Origin: Asparagopsis taxiformis
Lineage: Eukaryota > Rhodophyta > Florideophyceae > Bonnemaisoniales > Bonnemaisoniaceae
DNA: 64,000 bases
Direction of reading: 5' to 3'
Assembly (NCBI GenBank): GCA_030407315.1
Contig: JALQPE010002551.1
Span: forward strand, 62,001-126,000
The translations under genes and the position numbers were made by a program. This document shows positions 53,721 through 62,643 of the stretch, piece after piece. Below the pieces are notes generated by a model. It was not told where the DNA came from. It made no database searches and worked only from the letters and a program-made list of their open reading frames with translations. Each line of letters opens with the position of its first letter. The stretch's first letter is position 1.

Positions 53721-54470
53721 GCACTACGGTGTTGAAAAGGGGGCCTCAGACAGTACTGCGAGACAGTGATTTTTACTGTCTGAGACAGTAAAAATCACTA
53801 TGCGGCAAATGAAAATTAATGCCACACTTGGAGACAGTGATTTGCACTGTCTGGCAGACAATACGGAACACTGTCTGCAGACAGTAAAAAACACTGTCTC
53901 ACAGTACTGTCTGAGGCAGTGAATGGAGACAGTAAAAATTAATTATTCAATAGTTGGATATGATGTAATTTACTGTACTGGGCAGTGTTGGCGGATAGTG
54001 TTTTGTATTGGCCAAGGCAACATGGCCGGATAGTGAAATACGCTGCCTGGGACAATAGATGGAACCAACACGGTGCACTGTCCTGGGCAGTACCTGGAGA
54101 CAGTGATTTTCACTGTCCTGGGCAGTACCTGTAGACAGTACTTTGTGCTGCCCTGGGCAGTACCTGTAGACAGTACTTTGTGCTGCCCTGGGCACTACCT
54201 GTAGATAGTATTTCGTGCTGCCCTGGGCAGCACCTGTAGACAGTATTTCGTGCTGCCCTGGGCAGCACCTGTAGACAGTACTTTGTGCTGCCCTGGGCAG
54301 CACCTGTAGACAGTACTTTGTGCTGCCCTGGGCAGCACCTGGAGATAGTATTTCGTGCTGCCCTGGGCAGCACCTGGAGATAGTATTTCGTGCTGCCCTG
54401 GGCAGCACCTGGAGACAGTAAAAGTAGTGTCCTGATATAGTAAAATTCGGTGTCTGGGAGTGGTGGATGA
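53721..54470 (+). repeat. dispersed repeat R2, copy 2, left part
   Basis: Collinear with 8693-9296. The first 330 bp match closely, then the 35-bp minisatellite is expanded. It ends at the copia insertion point with GGTGGATGA, and R2 resumes at 60886. Confidence 0.85.
54080..54430 (+). repeat. 35-bp minisatellite, about 10 units
   Basis: Tandem units of CCCTGGGCAGCACCTGTAGA plus CAGTACTTTGTGCTG and variants every 35 bp. The minus-strand frames of about 90-150 codons across it are products of the repeat. Confidence 0.85.
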
Positions 54471-54959
54471 TGTTGAAACGAATTGGTCGCTTACCGAGCG
54501 TTTACTGAATCTGCGAGCTCACTACATAATTTGTATTCTCGCCGAGGTGCGCCGGCGGTGCTAAGGACAGCCTGTTCAAGGCTGCTCCAGACAGACTGTC
54601 ACTGACAGTCTGTCCTAGCAAGCACCCGCTGCCAATCTGGTACACGTGGGCTTCTCTATCATATCATCCACACGTGTACACTTATCATAACATTTTCCCT
54701 CTGCCATGATGGCAACCCATCTTGGCATTTCTAATTACTAATTGAAACTATGACAAAACAAATTGAAACTTCAGACGCTATTATCTCCATGAAGAAAGGT
54801 CGTAGAAGCTTCGGAGAAGTTGCTACCCGACTAATTCGGGCACGCTGAACACGATGAGATAGGTTTCGGAGCGCCTAGAGCACTCCTTCTAGGAGAAATC
54901 GAGGGTCAAAGTTTTCTCACGTAATTGAGCCCCTCAGGGCCAATTCCAGTGCTTCAACA
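54471..54959 (-). repeat. 3' LTR of the 6.4-kb copia element
   Basis: 489 bp, near-identical to 60397-60885. Contains an internal palindrome CAGACTGTCACTGACAGTCTG around 54586-54608. The pol stop codon lies in its first six bases (sense TGTTGA). Confidence 0.95.
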
Positions 54960-57900
54960 CTCCCCCTCTTTGACCTTCTCGATTAATGATCTGGTAGTTA
55001 CCCCCATAAGTTCACGAAGCTTGACGAACTGAATCCTTTGCAGAGGCTTAGTGAGGACATCCGCTACCATATCGGATGTTGGACAGTAGTCGATAACGAA
55101 CATCCCTTCGAGGAGGCAATCCCGGACAAAGTGATACCGAATGTCGATATGCTTTGTGCGGGTTCCAGAAGCATCGTTCCTAGCCATTTTGATAGATCCT
55201 TGATTATCCACATTGATGAGGATAGGATCTGCAGGATTTGTACTGCTGCTGAAACCAACGATGTTTCTCAGCCAGATTGCCTCCTTCACTGCTGCACTGA
55301 GAGCCATGTATTCGGCTTCTGAGGAAGACTGGGCTACACAGCCTTGCTTACGAGACTTCCAGCTCACCGCTCCTCCAGCCATCTTGAAGACATAGCCACT
55401 GGTCGACTTCCGGTGGATAGTACAACCGCCCCAGTCCGAGTCGCTGTACCCGACTGGTGCAAGTGTTGCTGTAGCTCTGTACATCACGCCAAAGTCCCGT
55501 GTACCAGCGATGTAGCGTAGGACACGTTTAACGGCTACCCAGAGAGCTTTTGTCGGGGCCTCAACGAACTGTGCAAGTCTCCCAACGGCAAATGCGATGT
55601 CAGGGCGAGCACCGCTAGGTACATCAGGCTGCCAATTGCTCTGCGATAGAGCGTAGAGTCTATGGGCTCAGTTTCGGTATCCGCGACGGAGATCTGAGCT
55701 TGCATTGGCGTAACAACCGGACTTGCATTTTCCATTCCAAACCGTTCCAATACCTTCTCAGCGTAGCGAGACTGGTTCAAGTGTAGCAGTCCTTTCGAGG
55801 TGTTGCGCGCAATCTCTAGTCCAAGACATACCCGAGCTCTACCACAATCCTTCATCTCGAAACGCTTGCTGAACTCTGCTTTCAGCTCATCCAACATATC
55901 TCTACTGCTTGAAGCAAGAAGAATATCGTCGACGTATAGTGCAATGATGATCATAGAGTCGTCACGATACCTGACGTAGAAACATGGATCGTACGGAGAG
56001 CTCTGGAAGTCGAGCTGTGAAATGAGAAAGTCATCGATCTTAGCATGCCACTGCCTCGGAGCTTGTTTGAGTCCGTATAGAGCCTTTTGCAGTTTGTAGA
56101 CATGGTCTGGATGCTTCGAGTCGATGAATCCCTCCGGCTGCTCCATGAATATGTCCTGCTCGAGATCTCCGTAGAGAAAGGCTGTTTTGACGTCCATTTG
56201 ATCGCAGTGCAAATCGTGGTGGACAGTGAGCGCAAAGAACATGCGAAGGGTACAGAACTGGACAACGGGGGCATAAGTCTCGGAGTAGTCGATGCCGTAC
56301 TTCTGCTGGAATCCTCGAGTTACGAGTCGAGCTTTGTGTTTGATCGAGTGTTCACCAGTTTCACTCACAACATCTTTGCGTTTGAAGACCCACTTCGAAG
56401 TGAGGAGGTTGAGAGCTTCACTGCGGGGGACCAGAATCCAGGTGCCATTTGCTTCGAGGGAATCCATCTCGGACTGAATGGCCTCAATCCAGAGATCTTT
56501 CTCCTCCCCCTTGGTCACCTCAGTGAAGGTAAGAAGATGTTCCGGAGTGGTATCAGCAGTAGTGGAGACAAGGGCAGTTGTTTTCCACCACTCACCCGGC
56601 AGTTTACGAGATCGAGAAGATTTACGCGGAGCGTTAAGGAGAGACTCATCAGTAGATGCTGAGGGAGTTGGTGGAGGAGATTGAGGTTGTGGAGCGTTGG
56701 TGTCAGAGTCAGAGTCCGAATGGGATGAAGGAGGAGTATCCTGTTTGGTAGAGAGACCAGACTTGCTGTCTCCATCCCATGGCTCAGTATTGGACTCAGG
56801 AGCAGCATCAACGCTGTTGTAGTCTGTATCAGAAGATGGTAAACGCTTCTTCTGCAGCTCGTCGAACACTACGTCTCGCGACACAACGACCTTTTCATTT
56901 GCTGTGTCCCATAGTTTGTAGGCTTTCTGGGAGCTTGCGTAACCAAGCATAATTGCTTCCTTTGCCCGCAAATCAAGGGTCTGAAGAAGTTTATCAGGCG
57001 TTTTGTACCAGCATCTACTTCCGAACGTTCGCATATGAGCAATACTCGGTTTCCTACCATACCAGATCTCATACGGAGTATTTCCATTTGGCAGGGAGCG
57101 GCTGGTGACACGGTTACGAATGTAGGCAGCACAGGAGAGTGCTTCTGCCCAGAACTCGAATGGGGTGTTGCTGTGATGGAGCATGGCACGAATTTGATCT
57201 TTGAGGGTTCTGTTCATTCTCTCTGCCACACCATTCTGTTGCGGAGTGTATGCACAGGTGGTCTGACGTTTGATTCCTTTGTTGTCGAGGAAGGAGGTAA
57301 AGTCGTTTGAGAAGAACTCTCCCCCTCCATCCGAGCGTAGTTGGCGGAGTTTACAACCAGTTTGCGTTTCAGCAATGCGCAGGAATCTCTGGAAGGAGTC
57401 GAAGCAATCGGACTTACGGTGGAGCGGGTATACCGTTAGCCATCGGGACTTGTCATCGATGAATGTCACAAAGTATCGAGCTCCCCCTTTCGAGAGTACT
57501 TCCATCGGCCCTGCCAGATCTGTGTGAACCAACTGGAGTAGCTCAGATGCTCTCGTTTCGGAGAGCTCTGGAATAGCTGCTCGGGGCATTTTGCCGGTTA
57601 TGCATCCTTCACATGGGGCATCTGCATTTGATTTCTGAGATTTGATTCGGAGGCCCTTCACGGCAGATAGCTGTTCCATGCGTGAGATACCGGACTTGTT
57701 GACATGCCCGAGCCGCTCGTGCCAGAGCTGTAGCGAGGCCACACAGGCTGTTTGCTGCACATGATCTTTTGGGGCCTTTGACGAGAAGAGATCAATGGCA
57801 TAGAGTCCCTTGCTTCTCCGTCCAGTGGCTATCGGTTTGTTGTTCTGAGTCAGGATGACTGTATTGTTATTGAACTGCACCGATATGCCTCGAGTAGTGA

Positions 57901-59032
57901 GGGTGCTGACGGAGATGAGAGAAAATACAAAAGAGGGAACGTGGAGGACGTCACGAAGTATGCACTGTTTTATTTCCCCATATAGAGAGATCATTAAACG
58001 AACATCACCACGGCCGACTGCCATTGAGGTAGACTTATCTCCCAGAGTTACGGAGAACGGTGTTATTTCCTTATAGGAAACAAACATGGAGCGATCGAAG
58101 GTCATGTGAGAGGTGGCAGCAGAGTCTATGTACCAAGTTGATGTATGAAGAGATCCAGGAGTAGTTGACATGAGGCAAACATACTCTTTCTCTTCATCAT
58201 TATGGAAAGTAGACGCTGAAACAGAGTTTGATGGAGGATTGCCTTCTGAATCGGTGAGAGTAACCATGGCAGAAGGTTTAGACCGTGCAGGCCGAGAGCG
58301 GGATGGACGGCCATACTTTTGCCAACAATACGGTTCAGTGTGGTTGGTACGACCGCAATGAGTGCATTTCTTTCGGTTACTGCCGGGCTGTTTCCCAGAC
58401 CTGGATAATAATGCAGCTGAGTCAGAAGAAGAGCTTCCAGGTTTCAAAATAGAAGCTCTACGTTCCTCCTGAAGAAGGAGACTTCGGACTTTGTCGAAGG
58501 TGAATGTAGGATCCTCATCACCTATAGCATCAAGAGCAGTAATGAGTGTCTGGAAGGAAGACGGAAGGCCATTGAGGACAGCCATAGCCATTTCCTTGTC
58601 GTCGATGATCACGCCCATAGAGCTGAGGACCGAGGCCATCTGTCGAACACGATTAATGTAGACGAGCATCTGTTCACCGGGCTTCATAGTGGCAGTATAG
58701 AAATCACGCCTTGCAGCTAGTTTGTTTAGGAGAGTGTGCCTTTGGTGCACGTTACAGATCTCCTGCCACATTTCCAGAGCAGTAGTGGTGTGTGAGACGT
58801 TCTTGAGCATCTCATCAGACAACGTGATCCCGATGGTCATCCGAGCAGTTTTGTCTTTGCGAAGCCACTTGGACAGTGCTTCCTGTTCTGCCGGGCGTGG
58901 AGGACGTAGGTCAGGATCGATCATTTCGTCCACCTCGCGGTGTCCGAGGATGAGCTCCATCTTTTGCTTCCATGAGTGGAAGTTGGAGTAGTCCAGCTTT
59001 TCAATGCGAATGCCGGATGAAGTGCTCTCCAT
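54954..59032 (-). CDS. copia Gag-Pol polyprotein with one frameshift
   Basis: Starts at ATG 59032. Gag (about 1-215), zinc knuckle CTHCGRTNHTEPYC (about 223-236), protease YIDSAATSHM (about 301-310), GAG-pre-integrase LWHERLGHVNKSGI, integrase with HTDLAGPM, LRSDGGGEFF and TPQQNGVAERMNRTL, and reverse transcriptase with KTAFLYGDLEQDIFMEQPEG, YGLKQAPRQWHAKI and the YVDDILL active site. Near 55612, after SLMYLAV, the phase changes; RPDIAFAVGRLAQFV and the RNase H part (YSDSDWGGCTIHRKSTSG, SSEAEYMALSAA, HIDIRYHFVRDCL, DVLTKPLQRIQF) follow in the new phase to a stop at 54954. The net shift equals loss of one or four bases. The frameshift probably inactivates RNase H in this copy, so it would need help in trans. 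Confidence 0.92.
54960..54971 (-). promoter_or_regulatory. polypurine tract
   Basis: Sense AAAGAGGGGGAG directly before the 3' LTR, the usual plus-strand primer. It is also coding: the last pol residues KEGEC are read from the tract and the first LTR bases. Confidence 0.9.
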
Positions 59033-59215
59033 GGCTCTGTATTATGTCTTATCTGTTCGACCCTTCCCAAGTGGACAACCGATAGTCGTCTAGGACCAAG
59101 CTGGGATCTATAGGATAGAGACTTTTAGCTAAGAGCAAGATGAGTGGAGAACAAGAAACAAGGTTTATCAAAGAGAAATCAGCTAGATTTCTATTGTGTC
59201 TAGAGAAGAGGAGTA

Positions 59216-59635
59216 CTACTTATCGGAGGAGGAAGAAGCCTTAGAGGCTTTAGCGGCTTTGAGAGTCTTCTCGATGCCACGGTGGCGACTACCGCGGAGG
59301 TGGTTGTCGAACTCGCTCTGGGTGCGAACGATGACACCGCAGGGCTTGCAGACCTTGAGACCACCTTCCTTGAGGCGTTCGATAGTCTTCTTATGTCTAG
59401 AGCCGCTGAAGTGTGCGACTCTAGACTCGGCGGAGTTGAGAAAGACGTTGCAGTGATGGCACCTCGAGCGGTTTGCCTTCTTGTGAGCGGCGTACTTCTT
59501 CTTGTTATCCCTCCTTTCGGCGATGCTGTAGGCTTTGCGGAAGACCCGGTCTTGAAGAGACTCCCCCTCGCGACGAAGCCTGGGAGGCTGCTCGTCGGTG
59601 CGCGGTTCCACGCGGTCTTCGTCACTGCTAGACAC
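59216..59635 (-). CDS. two-finger C2H2 (JAZ/matrin-like) zinc-finger protein inside the copia leader
   Basis: 139 codons on the element's own strand, between the 5' LTR and gag. Two long-spaced fingers: CHHCNVFLNS ... HFSGSRHK and CKPCGVIVRTQ ... HLRGSRHR, of the C-x2-C ... H-x5-H type typical of double-stranded-RNA-binding or splicing-factor fingers. The tail is Ala/Lys/Ser-rich. The frame has no ATG (first codon GTG) but directly follows a splice acceptor, TTCTCTTCTCTCTGCAG at about 59640, and a GTAAGT donor lies about 90 bases further upstream (near 59731), so it is probably exon 2 of a spliced transcript. Extra genes before gag are unusual for copia elements. It may be a captured host gene. 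Confidence 0.7.
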   Translation of the reverse strand: MSSSDEDRVEPRTDEQPPRLRREGESLQDRVFRKAYSIAERRDNKKKYAAHKKANRSRCHHCNVFLNSAESRVAHFSGSRHKKTIERLKEGGLKVCKPCGVIVRTQSEFDNHLRGSRHRGIEKTLKAAKASKASSSSDK

Positions 59636-59912
59636 TGCAGAGAGAAGAGAACAAGAGAGTTAGAAGTTATACCGATCAATACTAAGGTCTAAACCTTGAA
59701 ATAGACCGAAAGGTGAAAGGTATAAACTTACTTGTGGAAACAGTTGACAATAAAACCAAACGTTCGATGAGTTTATTCGGTGATATGTAAAGGCTATAAC
59801 GCTATACCGATCAGGACAAGGTCACTGTCTTACAAGAGCAGGACCGAGTTGAGAAAGGTATAGACTAGCCAATATAAAAGCAAAGGTCGATTCCAGTAAT
59901 TGGGCCTTGAAT

Positions 59913-59998
59913 GGCCCGGTAGCCGAGTCGGTTGGACGGTCCACGTCGATGTATAGATCCTTGGTTCAAACCCCAGCAACGACGCTGGCCAAACTTTT
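59913..59998 (+). tRNA. tRNA-like Pol III module, degenerate
   Basis: A box TAGCCGAGTCGG (59920-59931) with a good D stem GCCG/CGGT, B box GGTTCAAACCCC (59963-59974) at normal tRNA spacing, and a TTTTT terminator at 59994-59998. The anticodon stem and acceptor stem do not pair properly, so no anticodon is assigned. Lies antisense to the copia element, in its leader. Probably a tRNA pseudogene or SINE head. Confidence 0.4.
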
Positions 59999-60059
59999 TC
60001 CTTCGCACGCGAGCCCCAGATGAAAGAATGATGTCACCTGATGACGATGACCCGGAAAC

Positions 60060-60382
60060 GGATGGCAAGATGACAGAGTGTCAGTATGACACAGTGTGGA
60101 TGACAGGATGTCAGTGTCAGTGACAGGATGACACAGTGTCGGCGCGGCGCGGCGACAGAGGTGCGCGGCGGCGACAGAGGTGCGCGGCGTTCGTCGGGGG
60201 AGCGTGGAGGAGACGCTCAGCAAGACCGCGGAAGCGCGGGAAGGCGCAGAACGGAAGAAAAGCGAGTAGACGAAGAGAAGAGAGAACGAGGCGAGAACGA
60301 GACGAAATAGGTAAGAGAACGCCGACGCAAACGACGCACTTACCAATGCGCTAGAGAATAAGAAACGACCCGAGCGAGCGCA
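60060..60382. other. GC-rich copia leader with GACA/TGTC words
   Basis: GATGACAGAGTGTCAGTATG-type repeats (60065-60140), then purine-rich GCGGCGACAGAGGTGCGCGG duplicated at about 60150-60185. Small plus-strand frames here are not supported. Confidence 0.5.
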
Positions 60383-60396
60383 CTGGGCCCATAACC
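60383..60396 (-). promoter_or_regulatory. primer binding site, half-tRNA initiator-Met type
   Basis: Sense GGTTATGGGCCCAG directly after the LTR is an exact 14-base complement of CUGGGCCCAUAACC, the 3' end of the 5' half of eukaryotic initiator tRNA-Met cut in the anticodon loop. This is the copia/Ty5-type primer rather than the usual tRNA 3' end. Confidence 0.85.
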
Positions 60397-60885
60397 TGTT
60401 GAAACGAATTGGTCGCTTACCGAGCGTTTACTGAATCTGCGAGCTCACTACTTAATTTGTATTCTCGCCGAGGTGCGCCGGCGGTGCTAAGGACAGCCTG
60501 TTCAAGGCTGCTCCAGACAGACTGTCACTGACAGTCTGTCCTAGCAAGCACCCGCTGCCAATCTGGTACACGTGGGCTTCTCTATCATATCATCCACACG
60601 TGTACACTTATCATAACATTTTCCCTCTGCCATGATGGCAACCCATCTTGGCATTTCTAATTACTAATTGAAACTATGACAAAACAAATTGAAACTTCAG
60701 ACGCTATTATCTCCATGAAGAAAGGTCGTAGAAGCTTCGGAGAAGTTGCTACCCGACTAATTCGGGCACGCTGAACACGATGAGATAGGTTTCGGAGCGC
60801 CTAGAGCACTCCTTCTAGGAGAAATCGAGGGTCAAAGTTTTCTCACGTAATTGAGCCCCTCAGGGCCAATTCCAGTGCTTCAACA
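60397..60885 (-). repeat. 5' LTR of the 6.4-kb copia element
   Basis: 489 bp, ending in sense with CGTTTCAACA directly before the primer binding site. Confidence 0.95.
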
Positions 60886-61540
60886 GATGAGATGGAGCGT
60901 CACGCTGTCGTGGGCATCTTTCTGGGGTAGAGGAAGGCAGTTCTAGCGCTATGAGGATGGGGCATGGACGGTATTCATATGGGAATGGACAGAATAGTAC
61001 GGCTAGGAATTTTTATTTCGTAGTGACTATGAGCTAGGGAGAGGTATACGCGGTAGGATAGGTAGGAATCTAAGAGGGTGCGATATGGGAAGCTTCACTC
61101 TGGATTTGTTTATTTGCGCAGGCTACATTGAGAATAAACAATCCCTATGTTAAAAATGCTACTACAACTAACACTATTCCGACGAGTAAAACTAAAACTA
61201 CTAGAAAAGTCTAGAAATCTATCAACTGATTGAGCTGCATGAATAAGCTAGGAAATGAAGAGAAGAAGAAAAAATGATGTAGAGAAAGGAAACAAGTTAG
61301 TGACGTTGAATTGGAGAGGGAAATTGATGGTGATTAGGAGACTAACGTACCTTAACAAATACCATTGCATCCCAAATTGAGATATGTACTCACAGGCAGA
61401 AAAGAAAAGTAGTGGAGAAGTGGTAAGAGAGAAAGATAAATGAAAGTAGAAGTGGAACACTCACCGACTGGAAACCTGAGAAAGAGAAAACAAATAGAAA
61501 ACTGGGTTAGTGGCGTGAGTTGTGGAAACGTACCATCATG

Positions 61541-61683
61541 GTTCATATCCGTCGGAGACAAAGCAACAACTTTGGCCTTGGAAGCCGTATTGATGATCTA
61601 AAACGTACGCTTTGGAAGCAGTTTAGATGATCTATACGGCTTCCACGGCCAGGGTTGTTGCTTTGTTTCCGACGGATATGAAG
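61541..61683. repeat. long foldback in R2 copy 2
   Basis: TTCATATCCGTCGGAGACAA, GCAACAACTTTGGCCTTGGA and AGCCGTATTGATGATC on the left pair with GATCTATACGGCTTCC, CCAGGGTTGTTGCTTTGT and CCGACGGATATGAA on the right. Longer than the equivalent foldback at 9994-10092, with changed arm sequence but preserved pairing. Confidence 0.8.
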
Positions 61684-62295
61684 ATGGAAACAGGGATTTC
61701 CAGAATCTGTTGTTTAAGTAGCACTCTGCGGGCGGAAATGACGTGGAGGAGAACAATAGAGGGATGAGTTTGAAACGGAGCGGTGCGATGGGAGGCCCAG
61801 AAAAACGATACCTAGGGTGCGAATTACGCTTTGAAGCACATGACCTGGCAGAACAGGCGCAAAATTATTGTATCTTCTACCGCCTTCTCTAGTCTATAAT
61901 GACGTCATCACTACAGAAATATAGGAAAAACACTAGCATATGGGGCCTACTGGAAAGGGGGAGGCGAGGAGTAGGAAAAATGGCGCACTTTCCTGGACGA
62001 GGAGTCCGCGCTTCCAGTGATGATTTGGACGGTATATATCGATGACGTCATTGCATGCTCTGAGCACACTTGGCAGGCAGTCAAAGCGGGCCACGTGGAT
62101 GTGGGCGGCTAGGAAACAGCAGTGTGGGAGAAATTTTATAATTTTCATGTTGCAAGCGAGCAGTGAATCTGCATTGCAATATATAAATTTATGCTAATTT
62201 AAGATATCACACCTAGTACGATTCAACGAGAGATTGTGCTTTCAACTTGTAAATAGGGCCGAAAATGGTAGAGTATACGAGTAGGAAGTACGTGT

Positions 62296-62541
62296 ATGAG
62301 AAAATCAGATTCAGTATTAGTGCCTAGAGCATCACTGCGAAATAAACGGCCGTTTTCCGGAAATGGATACATCTTGGCTGGTTTTTTGTGGTTAGGGAAT
62401 GCGATACAAGATAGCAAAACGATGTTGAGTCCGGATGAAATAGCAATCAATGTGCATAAAGCAATGAGCATAGGGCAAAGCATTGTGGTGAACCAGTTCA
62501 TTGGATCGAATGAAAGCCTGGAAAGGTTTCGTAACGGTTAA
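62296..62541 (+). CDS. small R2-encoded frame, 81 codons
   Basis: ATG-started. The product begins MRKSDSVLVPRASLRNK and ends near the edge of R2 (SNESLERFRNG). Copy 1 has the same start near 10719 but lacks the segment after RNKR and goes out of frame, so protein function is doubtful. It could be a first exon for the long frame that begins at 62644. Confidence 0.25.
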   Translation: MRKSDSVLVPRASLRNKRPFSGNGYILAGFLWLGNAIQDSKTMLSPDEIAINVHKAMSIGQSIVVNQFIGSNESLERFRNG

Positions 62542-62643
62542 AAGTAGTAGTACTGTATTGAGATAGTAGTCATGTCATAGAAGTTTAGAGTTGTATTCTA
62601 TGCAACAAAACTGAGCGAAGAAGAAAAGAACAAAAACATCAAG

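Larger units (their letters stand above)
54471..60885 (-). mobile_element. complete Ty1/copia retrotransposon with an extra zinc-finger gene
   Basis: 6,415 bp in minus orientation. LTRs of 489 bp (5' LTR 60397-60885, 3' LTR 54471-54959) begin TGTTGAA and end TTCAACA; I find one difference (A/T near 54524 against 60450). A 5-bp target duplication GATGA flanks it (54466-54470 and 60886-60890). It inserted into R2 copy 2; R2 copy 1 keeps the empty site near 9297. Inside, from 5' to 3': primer site, tRNA-like piece, zinc-finger frame, gag-pol with one frameshift, purine tract. Confidence 0.95.
60886..62545 (+). repeat. dispersed repeat R2, copy 2, right part
   Basis: Collinear with 9297-10955, with scattered substitutions and small indels. 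Contains the counterpart foldback and an intact 81-codon frame that is broken in copy 1. Confidence 0.85.

Noticed and set aside
53947..54408. Minus-strand frames rich in CCPGQHE/LPRAA repeats (also at 9055-9376)
   Set aside because: Direct translation of the 35-bp minisatellite; unit number differs between R2 copies.
59282..59692. Plus-strand frame over the zinc-finger gene
   Set aside because: Antisense shadow; the minus-strand frame has two clear C2H2 fingers.
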